Origin: Natranaeroarchaeum sp042663585
GTDB lineage: Archaea; Halobacteriota; Halobacteria; Halobacteriales; Natronoarchaeaceae
Assembly (NCBI RefSeq): GCF_042663585.1
Contig: NZ_JBHTAN010000006.1
Location: 2,542,001 to 2,606,000 of the forward strand
Direction of reading: 5' to 3'
Length of the DNA: 64,000 nucleotides
Part shown: positions 33,973-42,871 of the stretch, in pieces
Layout: each line of letters opens with the position of its first letter
Position numbering within the stretch: the first letter of the stretch is position 1
Notes under the pieces: model-generated
What the model was told of the DNA's origin: nothing
What the model saw: only the letters and a program-made list of their open reading frames with translations
Database searches by the model: none
Made by a program: the position numbers and the translations under genes

Positions 33973-34722
33973 TCACTCGGTCGCGTCCGCGTACATCCCC
34001 GCGACGGGCGTCCAGTCGTACTTCCGGTAGCTGACGCTGGGGCGTTCGTTCTCGGGGACGACCTCGTGGCGATGCAGGAGGTCGTAGACTCCGTCCCGAC
34101 CGCCGAAGTCGCCGCGGTACCAGAGGAGAAGCCGCGGGACCGAGACGGTGCCGGCGTCAGGGTCGTACTCGGCCTCCGTTTCGAGATACGACGCGGTGGC
34201 GATATCGAGTTCCTCGTCGATCCGGTCGGCGTGATAGCTACGAATGGGGGGACAACTCGACGCGCCACAGTTGACCGCGAAGTGGATCCGATACTCGACC
34301 TCGGAGAGTCGGTGCCGGCGCTCGAACTCGTCTCGGAACAGCGACGGAAGGTAGCCGAGGCCGTACTTCGACATGGAGGCGCGGAGGATCCCGTGTTCCA
34401 TATCGTCGAGGCTCCGGGGGGTGGCGGCGACGACGAACCGCCGGTCGCCGAAGAACGCGCGCTTGTCGTCGAGCGGATCCGAAAGCTCCTGGAGTCCGAT
34501 CTGAGCGGCCGCGTTGTAGCAGTTGATCCAGAACGCCTTCAGGGCATCCTGATCGTCGCCCAGTCGATCTAGCGAGGACTCGTCGAGGGCGGCAACCTGC
34601 TCGACGTACTCGTCCACTGAGCCGTCGGTACGCACAGCACCCAGCAGATCACCGGAGAGCGCGACGAGGTCGGATGGTGGGAGGGAGGACTCGCCAGCGG
34701 TACGTCCCGAAGTATTGCTCAC
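33973..34722 (-). CDS. DUF547 domain protein
   Basis: The 249-residue protein shows the DUF547 core: 'LKAFWINCYNAAAQIGLQEL', 'SLDDMEHGILRA', 'VEYRIHFAVNCGASSCPPIR' and 'LLLWYRGDFGG'. The invariant Cys in 'NCGASSCPP' and the Glu-His pair suggest a cysteine-hydrolase-like active site, but the family has no established reaction. No signal peptide is visible, so it is probably cytoplasmic. The short gap to the divergent peroxiredoxin gene may hold both promoters. Confidence 0.85.
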   Translation of the reverse strand: MSNTSGRTAGESSLPPSDLVALSGDLLGAVRTDGSVDEYVEQVAALDESSLDRLGDDQDALKAFWINCYNAAAQIGLQELSDPLDDKRAFFGDRRFVVAATPRSLDDMEHGILRASMSKYGLGYLPSLFRDEFERRHRLSEVEYRIHFAVNCGASSCPPIRSYHADRIDEELDIATASYLETEAEYDPDAGTVSVPRLLLWYRGDFGGRDGVYDLLHRHEVVPENERPSVSYRKYDWTPVAGMYADATE

Positions 34723-34844
34723 GGATAGCGTCTGCTAGGGCGCTCGCAGGAAAATAGTTGACGCGGCCGTGCATCGCTGATACGCCAGCGAGAGCGCTCG
34801 CCGCTTCCGACAGCGGTATTCCGTCGCCGCCGTTATCCGACGGT

Positions 34845-35351
34845 ATGAGCACGACACTCACGGACTTCGAGCTACCAAACGTCGCGACTGGACCCGATCC
34901 GTTCCGGCTCTCGGAGTACGCGGTCGAGGATGAGCGCCGCGCTATCGTGCTGCTGTTCCAGCGGGACTACCACTGCGGGAACTGCCGAGAGCAGGTCCAG
35001 GAGATCGCTCGCCGGTACGACGAGTTCGAGGCACTCGGTGCCGACGTCGTCTCGGTGCTGCCGGAGCCTGCCGACCGCACGCAGAAGTGGAACGACCAGT
35101 ACGACCTGCCGTTCCCGCTGCTCGCCGACGAACGGAAAGACGCCGCGGACGCCTACGGCCAACCGACGCGATTCGGCGTGCTCGGTTCGCTCCACGACAT
35201 CATCGGCCGGATGCCCGAGACAGTCGTCATCGACAGCCGGGGTACCAGCCCGGCGGTCGCACATATCGACCGCGGGGAGATGCCCGCAGACCGCCCGAGC
35301 GTGGACGAACTGCTGGAAATCGTCGCTAACCTGGTCGACGCCGAAGCGTAA
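34845..35351 (+). CDS. Peroxiredoxin-like / thioredoxin-fold protein
   Basis: The 168-residue AhpC/TSA-type protein has its redox site at Cys44 and Cys47 ('LFQRDYHCGNCREQVQEIA'), a CxxC in place of the more common single peroxidatic Cys of bacterioferritin-comigratory proteins. 'RYDEFEALGADVVSVLPEP' and 'FPLLADERKDAADAYG' are typical of the fold. It likely reduces peroxides or disulfides. The UbiA gene begins two bases after its stop, so the two are co-transcribed. Confidence 0.85.
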   Translation: MSTTLTDFELPNVATGPDPFRLSEYAVEDERRAIVLLFQRDYHCGNCREQVQEIARRYDEFEALGADVVSVLPEPADRTQKWNDQYDLPFPLLADERKDAADAYGQPTRFGVLGSLHDIIGRMPETVVIDSRGTSPAVAHIDRGEMPADRPSVDELLEIVANLVDAEA

Positions 35352-35353
35352 CC

Positions 35354-36244
35354 GTGCAGGAGGGCAACCGGGTCACTGGGACGCTCCGCGCGCTGTGGGG
35401 AATGGCCCGACCGACACAGTTACTGCTCATTTTCGGTGTCTACGGGTTCGGTGCAGTGGTCGCACACGCAGTCCACCAGACCGTCGACTGGACTGCACTG
35501 CGGGCGGGCATCCCCCCGTTGCTCCTCGTCGCCGCGAGCGTCCACTACGCCAACGAGTACGCCGACTACGAGACCGACGCCCTGACCGACAGGACGCCGT
35601 TTTCGGGCGGGAGCGGCGCACTGCACGCGACCGGTCTGCCACGACGCCTCGCCGCACAGGCCACCGTGGGAGCGTTCGTGGCGGCAGTGCTCGCCGTCGT
35701 ACTGCTCTACGAACGGCTCTCTCCGACCGTGGTTGCCCTGCTCGCCGTCATCCTCGTTTTCGGCTGGCAGTACTCACTGCCGCCGCTCGCGCTCGCCTGG
35801 AACGGCTGGGGCGAACTCGATAACGCACTGCTAGGCGGCCTCGTGCTTCCGGTATACGGCTACACCGTGGCGACTGGCTCGGTCTCGGCGACCGCAGTCG
35901 CCGCGAGCCTCCCGTTTACCGTCGTCGTCTTTCTGAACCTGCTCGATACGACCTGGCCCGACCGGACGGCCGACGCCGCGGTCGGCAAGTACACCCTGGC
36001 CACGCGGTGGGACGCGGGACGGCTCCGCCAACTGTACGCCGGGGTCGCAGTCGTCGCAGTCGCGTCGCCGGTCGCGCTCGGGGCAACGGTCCTGCCGGAC
36101 CCTATCTCTGTCACCGCGCTTGTGGCGACCCCGTTTCTGGCCTGGGGGACACTCTGGTACACGCGACGACGCTCGCCGTTACCGACCGTAGCCACGATGC
36201 TCGTCGTGCTAGTGGTCCAGATACTCGCCTGGCTGCTCGTCTGA
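35354..36244 (+). CDS. UbiA-family prenyltransferase
   Basis: The 296-residue multi-pass membrane enzyme starts with GTG. The first Asp-rich motif is 'NEYADYETDALTDRTPFSGG' and the second 'LLDTTWPDRTADAAVGKYTL', the two sites that bind the Mg-diphosphate of a prenyl donor. About eight hydrophobic helices follow the family pattern. Candidates are menaquinone or archaeal lipid synthesis, but the substrate cannot be read; the pairing with a peroxiredoxin gives no clear hint. Confidence 0.88.
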   Translation: MQEGNRVTGTLRALWGMARPTQLLLIFGVYGFGAVVAHAVHQTVDWTALRAGIPPLLLVAASVHYANEYADYETDALTDRTPFSGGSGALHATGLPRRLAAQATVGAFVAAVLAVVLLYERLSPTVVALLAVILVFGWQYSLPPLALAWNGWGELDNALLGGLVLPVYGYTVATGSVSATAVAASLPFTVVVFLNLLDTTWPDRTADAAVGKYTLATRWDAGRLRQLYAGVAVVAVASPVALGATVLPDPISVTALVATPFLAWGTLWYTRRRSPLPTVATMLVVLVVQILAWLLV

Positions 36245-36367
36245 CCGAGAGACAGATCGCGATTCGAGTCGTCAGTATGCCTCCACAGAGTATTAGGGAT
36301 TAATAGATCTTTGTCGGTGCAAAATAAATCAGAGCGGCCGTGAGATTCTACTATAATCGAGATTCCC

Positions 36368-36796
36368 GTGATCAGAGAGGCGTCGGATCGAGCGCCGGAG
36401 ATCCAGCCGGACTGTCAGATCGAGAACGCGGCAAGCGTGCTCCGAGACCCGGATGTGCCCGCATTGCTCGTCCGTGAGTCGTCGGACGAACTCGCCGGAA
36501 TCGTCACCGAATCGGATATCGTTGCAACCGTCGCCGAGGGCGGGGTCGCCCACCAGGTCCGAAGCTGTATGTCGACGCCAGTCGTGACGATACCGCCGGC
36601 AACGCCGATCGGACTGGCTGCGGATCGGATGCGGGAAGCGGGCGTCTCCGTCCTGCCAGTCGTCGAGAAATCCGGCGAGTATCACGGCCTCGTTACCCGG
36701 ACTGCACTCGCGCCGTATCTCTCCCGACAGCAACTCGACATCACGTGGGACGGTGACCCGCTCGTGCTCGACGACGCGTCGACGGACGCCGCCTGA
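36368..36796 (+). CDS. CBS-domain pair protein
   Basis: The 142-residue protein is made of two CBS motifs and little else: 'VPALLVRESSDELAGIVTES' with 'DIVATVAEGG', then 'MSTPVVTIPPATPIGLAADR' with 'GVSVLPVVEKSGEYHGLVTR'. Such stand-alone pairs bind adenosine nucleotides and regulate a partner. The start is GTG at 36368, without a better choice. The first CBS half is somewhat shortened. A GGGGC/GCCCC hairpin at 36864-36877 may end the transcript. Confidence 0.82.
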   Translation: MIREASDRAPEIQPDCQIENAASVLRDPDVPALLVRESSDELAGIVTESDIVATVAEGGVAHQVRSCMSTPVVTIPPATPIGLAADRMREAGVSVLPVVEKSGEYHGLVTRTALAPYLSRQQLDITWDGDPLVLDDASTDAA

Positions 36797-36926
36797 GCAG
36801 TACCGTCCCAGAGACCGGGGTGCTCGCCGGGAACGGCTCTCATCGAACGCCGCTAGCACCTGTGGGGCTGTTGCCCCCGCTCGTCGAAGAGAGTCGTCGA
36901 AGCGGCCGATAGTTCGCGCAGAAGGG

Positions 36927-37295
36927 CTACGCTTCGTACTCGTGTTCGAGTAGCGTCGAGAACGGCACCGTATCGAGGACGGACTCGTTGGTCGCTTCGA
37001 GGACGACCGGCGGCGCGGCGTCTGCCTCCTTCGCTTCGACCCAGCGGCCGATGCAGAGACACCAGTGATCACCCGGTTCGAGACCGGGGAACTCCATCGC
37101 CGGGCGCGGCGTGATCAGGTCGTTACCCTGGGCCTTGCTGTACTGGAGGAACTCCTCGGTCATCACCGCACAGAGCTCGTGACGGCCCGGATCACCGTCG
37201 ATATCGCGACAGCAGCCGTCCCGCAGATAGCCGGTCGTCGGGTCCTCGCTACACGGTTCCAGTTCGCCGCCCAGCGCGTTCTGTTCGGATGGCAC
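36927..37295 (-). CDS. DUF2237 family protein
   Basis: The 122-residue protein shows the family's conserved cysteines and pattern: 'ALGGELEPCSEDPTTGYLRD', 'GCCRDIDGDPGRHELCAVMT', 'FLQYSKAQGNDLITPRP' and 'FPGLEPGDHWCLCIGRW'. The fold is known only as a conserved domain of unknown function in bacteria and haloarchaea. The Cys/His-rich core may bind a metal. It has no operon partner; the neighbouring gene on the right (37497) is divergent. Confidence 0.85.
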   Translation of the reverse strand: MPSEQNALGGELEPCSEDPTTGYLRDGCCRDIDGDPGRHELCAVMTEEFLQYSKAQGNDLITPRPAMEFPGLEPGDHWCLCIGRWVEAKEADAAPPVVLEATNESVLDTVPFSTLLEHEYEA

Positions 37296-37496
37296 GGTCG
37301 ATAGGTCCGGGACGGCGCGGCAAAAACCCCGTGCTCATCGGGAGTGAGTACGGGACGTACTGACCTCTAAATCTGTGGCAATACACTATATACAGTGAAT
37401 TCTCACGCTGCAGTCTTCGAAGCCAGAGCGTGGGCGTCGCGACACCGGCGAGCACGCCGGGACCTTTTTCTCGCTCGCATCGAATGTGGCGAGTGA

Positions 37497-39476
37497 ATGG
37501 AGTTCGAGGCGATTCCGGGCGTCGGCGAGAAGACCGCCACGGCACTGGCCGAGTTGGACGACCCAGAGCGAGCGCTGGAGGCTGGCGACGTCGCGGCGCT
37601 CTCGGCGGCCCCGGGGATTTCACAGGGACGCGCAGCCCGGATCGCACGCGGAGCGATCCGCCGGGAACACGACGACAACGGCGAGTTTCTGGCGACTGAT
37701 CGGGCACGGGAGGTCTACCGCGAGGTGCTCGGCTTGCTCCAGGAGCGGACGGTCACCGAGTACGCGGAGAGCAGACTGGAGACCCTCTTCCCGACCAGCG
37801 CGCGAAGCCGCGTCGAAGAGGTGCGAGCCTTCACCCGCGAGGCGATAGCCCGCGAGGTCGACGCGGACGCGCTGGCGGCGCTCAAGGACGTCGAACCACT
37901 CGACGAACCGAACGATGTCCGGGTACGGGACCGCTGTCTGGCGACGACCGACGCCGAACGGTATCGAGAGGCGACGGACACGATCCCCGAGTTGAGCGTC
38001 GAAGTCGTCGAGGACACCCGCGGACTCGCCGAACTCGCGCGGGGGTACTCGACGGTAATCGCGCTCGACGAGGCGTTTGCCGGCATCGACGTCGAGGGTG
38101 ACGTCCGCGTCGAACCGAACGCGCTCGGCAAGCCAAGCGAGGTCGTTCCCGAACGCCCACTGGCGTTTTTCGCGGCGAACCGCGACCGACTGCGCGCCGC
38201 GATCCGCGTCCACCGCCGAACAGATCTGGAGCCATCGTGTGATCTCGACGCGCTGGAGGCGGCACTCGACCGTCTGGATGCGGACGGTGCTGTCGCTGGC
38301 GACGACGAACTCGACCGGCTCACGGTTGCGGTCGACGACCTCGACGCCGCCGTCTCGACAGCCGAGAGCGTCGCAAACGATCACCTCCGCAAGTCGATCC
38401 GCGAGCAGGACGTCACCGTCGAGGGGTCGGATCTGCTCTCGCTGGTCGAACAGGGTGCAGGCGTCGACTCCCTGCTGTCCCGGGAGTTGGCGGACGAGTA
38501 CGCCGCCGCGGTGACGGCCGCACGCGAAGAACTGGTCGACTCGCTCGACCTCGACAGCGGCGAAGCGGAGATCGCCCGCCGCGCGTTCGGCGACGACCCG
38601 GCGTTTCCGGTCGAGCGCAACGAGGAAGCCATCTCGCGACTGCGCGAGGAACTCAAGACGGCCCGTGATCGCCGCGCCACCCGACTCAAACGCGAACTCG
38701 CGAGCGACCTCGCGGACGAGCGCGAGGCCGCCGAGGCCCTGGTTCGGGCGGCGCTCGAACTGGACGTCGAACTCGCCGTGGCGCGCTTTGCCGACGATTT
38801 CGGCTGTACGATGCCCGAGTTCGGCGGGGACGAGGGGCGCATCGCCATCGATGGCGGCCGGTCGCCCCTGCTCGACGTGCCGATCGAGGCCGTCGACCCC
38901 GTCGACTACGAGATCGGTGGGGTCGCACTGCTCTCCGGGGTGAACAGCGGTGGGAAGACGTCGACGCTCGATCTGGTCGCCACAGTCGTGATCCTCACAC
39001 ATATGGGTCTGCCAATCCCCGCCGAGACGGCCCACGTCGCCCGGTTCGAGGACCTGCACTATCACGCCAAGACGCAGGGGACCCTCGATGCCGGCGCGTT
39101 CGAGAGCACGGTGCGGGAGTTCGCCGGCCTCGCCGAGGGCGGCGACGGCAGCCTCGTCCTCGTGGACGAACTCGAGAGCATCACCGAACCGGGCGCGAGC
39201 GCGAAGATCATTGCGGGCATCCTCGAAGCGCTCCACGAGAACGGTGCAACGGCGGTGTTCGTCTCCCACCTCGCCGGCGAGATTCGGGAGACGACGGCGT
39301 TCGACGTGACCGTCGACGGCATCGAGGCCGAGGGGCTGGTCGACGGCGAACTGCAGGTGAACCGCTCGCCGGTCAAGGACCACCTCGCGCGCTCGACGCC
39401 GGAACTCATCGTCGAGAAACTGGCTGGCGAGCGCGACAGCGAGTTCTACGGCGAACTGCTAGAGAAGTTCGAGTAG
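37497..39476 (+). CDS. MutS-family ATPase with N-terminal helix-hairpin-helix (MutS2-like)
   Basis: The 659-residue protein has a helix-hairpin-helix region at the N-terminus ('AIPGVGEKTATALAELDDPE', 'LSAAPGISQGRAARIARGAI'), a long MutS lever/clamp region rich in Glu/Arg, and a C-terminal MutS ATPase with Walker A 'SGVNSGGKTST' at ~480-490, 'TQGTLDAGAFESTVREFAGL', Walker B 'LVLVDELESITEP' and 'AVFVSHLAGEIRE'. No mismatch-recognition domain or Smr nuclease is present. This archaeal group is often called MutS5/MutS2-like and may act on recombination intermediates or R-loops rather than mismatches. The ATG at 37497 starts 'MEFEAIPGVGE'. Confidence 0.88.
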   Translation: MEFEAIPGVGEKTATALAELDDPERALEAGDVAALSAAPGISQGRAARIARGAIRREHDDNGEFLATDRAREVYREVLGLLQERTVTEYAESRLETLFPTSARSRVEEVRAFTREAIAREVDADALAALKDVEPLDEPNDVRVRDRCLATTDAERYREATDTIPELSVEVVEDTRGLAELARGYSTVIALDEAFAGIDVEGDVRVEPNALGKPSEVVPERPLAFFAANRDRLRAAIRVHRRTDLEPSCDLDALEAALDRLDADGAVAGDDELDRLTVAVDDLDAAVSTAESVANDHLRKSIREQDVTVEGSDLLSLVEQGAGVDSLLSRELADEYAAAVTAAREELVDSLDLDSGEAEIARRAFGDDPAFPVERNEEAISRLREELKTARDRRATRLKRELASDLADEREAAEALVRAALELDVELAVARFADDFGCTMPEFGGDEGRIAIDGGRSPLLDVPIEAVDPVDYEIGGVALLSGVNSGGKTSTLDLVATVVILTHMGLPIPAETAHVARFEDLHYHAKTQGTLDAGAFESTVREFAGLAEGGDGSLVLVDELESITEPGASAKIIAGILEALHENGATAVFVSHLAGEIRETTAFDVTVDGIEAEGLVDGELQVNRSPVKDHLARSTPELIVEKLAGERDSEFYGELLEKFE

Positions 39477-39584
39477 CGACGAGGGAGATGAGAGCCCCCA
39501 AGCGGGTTTAAAAGATTTTCTCCGGCTTTCCGGCTCGGTAACTGGCAATCCGTGTTAAAGAGGATTCCACCAGTACGAAGACGT

Positions 39585-40454
39585 ATGACACGACGAATAT
39601 CCCGACGAGCACTCCTCGGTACCGCTGGCGCAGCGGCAATCGGAACCATCTCCGGCTGTATATCGATCGGCAGCGGCGTCTCCGAAGCGTTCGAGCGGAG
39701 CTACGAAGCGAACGATCTGACGGTCGAGGGATGCGTCGGTGACCTGAGAGTCGAGCGGACGGACCGCGAGGACATTCTCGTAGAGGGCGAAAAGCACGCC
39801 AACGACGAGGACGAACTCGACCAACTCAGCCTCGATTCGGACAGCGACGGCGAGAGCCTCGTCCTGCGCGTCGAGAACGACGCCGATACCGGTACGTTGC
39901 TGTTCGGTTCGACGCCGAAGTTCGATCTGGAGGTTACAGTGCCTGCTACCTCTACTATCGACAGTCTCTCCACGAACACGGGCGATCTGACCGCCGAAAC
40001 AGGTCCCGACCCGACGAGCGTCGAGACCGATACCGGGGATATCCGGGTGGCCGACGGGAGCGTCGACGTCCGGACGAACACCGGCGAGGTGGAGATGGAG
40101 GAGTCGGCGATGCCGACCGAGATCAGGTCCGATACGGGGGACGTGACGATCCAGAACGGGTCGACACTCCAGCAGGTCGATACCGATACCGGCGACGTCA
40201 CCGTCGCGTTCCCGTCGCTCGACGGGGACGTCTCGATCACGACCGAGACGGGCGACATCAGCATCTCGCTATCGGCGGATCTGGACGTCACTGCCGACGC
40301 CGACACCAGCACCGGCGACGTGGATCGGTCCGGTCTCGAGTTCGAGGACGTCGTCCGGGGGTCGGGCCGGTTCGAGGGAACGCTCGGTGCGGGGGCCCAC
40401 AGGCTCTCTGTCCGGTCGAGCACCGGCGACGTGCGCATCAGTGCGCTCAACTGA
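39585..40454 (+). CDS. Tat-exported lipoprotein with DUF4097 beta-helix repeats
   Basis: The 289-residue protein has a Tat signal ('MTRRISRRALLGTAGAAAIG') with a lipobox ending at Cys25 ('TISGC'). The mature part consists of short repeats of the pattern 'S/TxTGDVxV' ('TNTGDLTAETGPDPTSVETD', 'TDTGDIRVADGSV', 'SDTGDVTIQNGS'), typical of the DUF4097 right-handed parallel beta-helix. It is probably a lipid-anchored surface adhesin or scaffold; no enzymatic site is visible. Confidence 0.85.
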   Translation: MTRRISRRALLGTAGAAAIGTISGCISIGSGVSEAFERSYEANDLTVEGCVGDLRVERTDREDILVEGEKHANDEDELDQLSLDSDSDGESLVLRVENDADTGTLLFGSTPKFDLEVTVPATSTIDSLSTNTGDLTAETGPDPTSVETDTGDIRVADGSVDVRTNTGEVEMEESAMPTEIRSDTGDVTIQNGSTLQQVDTDTGDVTVAFPSLDGDVSITTETGDISISLSADLDVTADADTSTGDVDRSGLEFEDVVRGSGRFEGTLGAGAHRLSVRSSTGDVRISALN

Positions 40455-40527
40455 TAGAGTGGCCGAAACCGCCGTCTGACGCGTGACTGCCGAAGGATTA
40501 AGTGGGTTGGGGAGCGTGGTGAAAGTA

Positions 40528-41655
40528 ATGAGCGACGATCCCGAAGACGGCATGTTGTCCTGGGACGAGACGGTGTTCCGGGACGAGCACGTCTTCGAGA
40601 TCGACTACGTTCCGGAGACGTTCAAACACCGCGGGAGCCAGATGGAGAGTCTCAAGTACGCGCTCCGTCCCGCGGTGCGTGGCTCTCGTCCACTCAACGC
40701 GATGATACGGGGGCCGCCGGGCACCGGAAAAACCACCGCCGTCCAGAAACTGTTCACCGAACTGCGCGCGCAGACGGACGTCAAGACGATCCGCGTGAAC
40801 TGCCAGGTCAACGGCACCCGGTACTCCGTCTTCTCGCGCCTGTTCGAGGGTGTCTTCGACTACGAGCCACCGACGAGCGGCATCTCGTTCAAGAAACTGT
40901 TCAACCAGATCACGGACCAACTCGTCGAGGACGAGGAAGTGCTCGTCGTCGCGCTCGACGACGTGAACTACCTGTTCTACGAGAACGAGGCCTCCGACAC
41001 GCTGTACTCGCTACTGCGGGCACACGAGGAACACACCGGCGCGAAGATCGGTGTGATCGTCATCTCCTCGGATCCCGATCTCGACGTCATCGACGAACTC
41101 GATACACGCGTTCAGAGCGTGTTCCGGCCCGAAGAAGTGTATTTCAACCGCTACGGCGAGAGCGAGATCCTCGACATTCTCGGAGAGCGCGCCAAGCGGG
41201 GCTTTCACGAGAACGTCGTTACGACGGACGTGCTCGAACGCGTCGCCGAGCTTACGGCCAACAGCGGCGATCTGCGCGTGGGCATCGATCTGCTCCGGCG
41301 CGCGGGACTGAACGCCGAGATGCGCGCCAGCCGGACGATCAACGTTCAGGACGCCGAGGACGCCTACGAGAAGTCCAAATACGTCCATCTCTCGCGAAAC
41401 CTCGGGAACCTGACCGAGAACGAGCAGACGCTCGTCGAGGTCGTCGCGGAGAACGACGGCGAGCAGGCTGGCGACGTGTACGATGCGTTCCACGACCGAA
41501 CCGATCTGGGCTACACGCGCTACTCCGAAATCGTCAACAAACTCGAAAAACTGGGCATCGTCGAGACCGAGTACGCCGAGATAGAAGGGCGCGGCCGCTC
41601 GCGCGCGCTCTCGCTCGCCTACGATTCCGACGAGGTACTCGACCGCCTCGAATGA
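40528..41655 (+). CDS. cdc6: Orc1/Cdc6-type replication initiator ATPase
   Basis: The 375-residue AAA+ protein has Walker A 'GPPGTGKTT' at 62-70, Walker B 'VVALDDVNYLFY', sensor and arginine-rich 'ELDTRVQSVFRPEEVYFNRY', and a C-terminal winged helix (~300-375; 'GYTRYSEIVNKLEKLGIVET'). The ATG at 40528 gives the usual short acidic N-terminus. Haloarchaea carry many paralogues; I see no origin-type repeats in the 73 bases upstream or nearby, so this one may not mark an origin. It overlaps the next gene by four bases. Confidence 0.93.
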   Translation: MSDDPEDGMLSWDETVFRDEHVFEIDYVPETFKHRGSQMESLKYALRPAVRGSRPLNAMIRGPPGTGKTTAVQKLFTELRAQTDVKTIRVNCQVNGTRYSVFSRLFEGVFDYEPPTSGISFKKLFNQITDQLVEDEEVLVVALDDVNYLFYENEASDTLYSLLRAHEEHTGAKIGVIVISSDPDLDVIDELDTRVQSVFRPEEVYFNRYGESEILDILGERAKRGFHENVVTTDVLERVAELTANSGDLRVGIDLLRRAGLNAEMRASRTINVQDAEDAYEKSKYVHLSRNLGNLTENEQTLVEVVAENDGEQAGDVYDAFHDRTDLGYTRYSEIVNKLEKLGIVETEYAEIEGRGRSRALSLAYDSDEVLDRLE

Positions 41656-41939
41656 CCGGGAGCGTTCACGACCTCGTCGACGACCTCTACGCGCACCTCG
41701 AAGCGACTGCCGAGCGCCCGGTCGACCGCGAAGCAAGCCGCTGGATCGGGGAGGCCGAAGCCGTCGCGGGCGATGTCGCCGGGAGCGACGTTTCGACCGA
41801 CGTGATCGGAGACCGGATCGGCCACGTCGAGCGCCTGCTCTCGGAGATCGGCGGAGTCGACGACCCGGCGGCGGACGAGCACGTCACCGAGGCGAAACGA
41901 CTGGCCGACGAGATCGAGAGACTGCTCGCCGACGACTGA
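41652..41939 (+). CDS. Small helical protein coupled to cdc6
   Basis: The 95-residue protein ('MTGSVHDLVDDLYAHLEATA', '...HVTEAKRLADEIERLLADD') is predicted all-helical and acidic, without named motif. Its ATG lies in the cdc6 stop (ATGA), so it is translated with the initiator and may be an accessory factor. That link rests on position only. Confidence 0.7.
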   Translation: MTGSVHDLVDDLYAHLEATAERPVDREASRWIGEAEAVAGDVAGSDVSTDVIGDRIGHVERLLSEIGGVDDPAADEHVTEAKRLADEIERLLADD

Positions 41940-41956
41940 GGTATCCACGCCGAGGG

Positions 41957-41964
41957 TTTATAAA
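41957..41964 (+). promoter_or_regulatory. TATA-box candidate for the rpiA leader
   Basis: TTTATAAA lies about 170 bases before the rpiA ATG. Transcription would start near 41988, placing the pseudoknot-like fold at 42004-42058 inside the 5' untranslated region or in a separate small RNA. Confidence 0.5.
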
Positions 41965-42003
41965 CGATAGCGCGGCGACGGCTGGCCATGTCCTGAACGA
42001 AGG

Positions 42004-42058
42004 CCCGACGGGGGCAGGAGCCAGTACGACACACCCCGTCGGGAGCGGTACGTGTCGT
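42004..42058 (+). ncRNA. Candidate H-type pseudoknot in the rpiA leader
   Basis: Stem 1 pairs CCCGACGGGG (42004-42013) with CCCCGTCGGG (42034-42043), ten perfect pairs. Stem 2 pairs ACGACAC (42026-42032), in the loop of stem 1, with GTGTCGT (42052-42058), seven perfect pairs. One base (42033) separates the helices, an arrangement that permits coaxial stacking. A short frame at 42068-42136 (22 codons) then ends on the rpiA start (ATGA). It could be a riboswitch-like leader or a small RNA; no known class is recognised. Confidence 0.45.
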
Positions 42059-42132
42059 CAGTTCGCCATGGGCACCGGAAGAGACCGGCCGGATGTCCAA
42101 CGTTTTTGCCGCCTGCCTGCACAGAGTCCGGT

Positions 42133-42819
42133 ATGAAAACCACGGGCGGATCCACCGAGGCGAAACGTCGCGCCGGGGAGCACGCGGCGACAGCCGTCGA
42201 GGACGGGATGGTCGTCGGACTTGGCACCGGGAGCACCGCTGCCCATGCGATCCGGGCAATCGGGGCGGCCGTCGACGACGGACTCGATGTCGTAGGCGTA
42301 CCCACCTCGTTCCAGTCCAGACAGCTAGCCATCGAAGAGGGAGTTCCCGTCGTCGACCTCGACGAGGTGGGGGGCGTCGATCTCGCGATCGACGGCGCGG
42401 ACCAGATCGCGGACGGACAGTTGATCAAAGGCGGCGGGGCCGCTCATGCCCGCGAGAAAATTGTCGATGCGGCGGCCGACCGCTTTCTCGTAGTCGCCGA
42501 TCCGAGCAAGCAAGTGGAGTCGCTTGATCACGCGGTCCCCGTCGAAGTGTTGCCGGCAGCACGACCGGTCGTCGAACGCCGACTGCGGGAGCTAGGTGGC
42601 GAGTCGTCGCTCCGAACGGCGGAACGAAAGGACGGCCCGGTCGTCACTGACAACGGGAACGTCGTGCTCGACTGCGAGTTCGGGACGATAGACGCGCCCG
42701 GGACGCTCGCGGAGCGACTGGCGACGATACCCGGCATCGTCGAGCACGGACTGTTCGTCGACCTCGCCGACGAGGTACACGTGGGGACGGCAGAGGACGT
42801 GACGGTCGAGCGACTGTAG
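42133..42819 (+). CDS. rpiA: Ribose-5-phosphate isomerase A
   Basis: The 228-residue enzyme interconverts ribose 5-phosphate and ribulose 5-phosphate, supplying pentoses for nucleotides. Conserved motifs are 'VVGLGTGSTAAHAIRAIG', 'LAIDGADQIADGQLIKGGGA', 'VVADPSKQVESLDHAVPVEV' and the end 'GIVEHGLFVDLADEVHVGTA'. The ATG at 42133 starts 'MKTTGGSTEAKRRAGEHAAT'. The 193-base leader carries its own TATA box and a strongly structured element. Confidence 0.94.
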   Translation: MKTTGGSTEAKRRAGEHAATAVEDGMVVGLGTGSTAAHAIRAIGAAVDDGLDVVGVPTSFQSRQLAIEEGVPVVDLDEVGGVDLAIDGADQIADGQLIKGGGAAHAREKIVDAAADRFLVVADPSKQVESLDHAVPVEVLPAARPVVERRLRELGGESSLRTAERKDGPVVTDNGNVVLDCEFGTIDAPGTLAERLATIPGIVEHGLFVDLADEVHVGTAEDVTVERL

Positions 42820-42871
42820 GGCGCTGGCGCTGGAAGAGCGATCATAAAAAATCGAAGAGTAAGAAACCGGC

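Noticed and set aside
32883..34268. N-terminal two thirds of a 594-codon minus-strand frame ending in the gene at 32484
   Set aside because: It crosses antisense to the histidine phosphatase and the DUF547 gene; only the last 132 codons look like protein.
37065..37095. A tRNA T-arm-like GGTTCGAGACC sequence
   Set aside because: It lies inside the DUF2237 coding sequence, and no acceptor, D or anticodon arm can be drawn around it.
40455..40527. Possible replication origin beside cdc6
   Set aside because: The gap is only 73 bases, not AT-rich, and holds no repeated origin-recognition-like boxes.
42068..42136. A 22-codon ORF ending on the rpiA start as a separate gene
   Set aside because: It has no promoter or ribosome site of its own and Arg/Pro-rich composition; kept only as part of the leader description.
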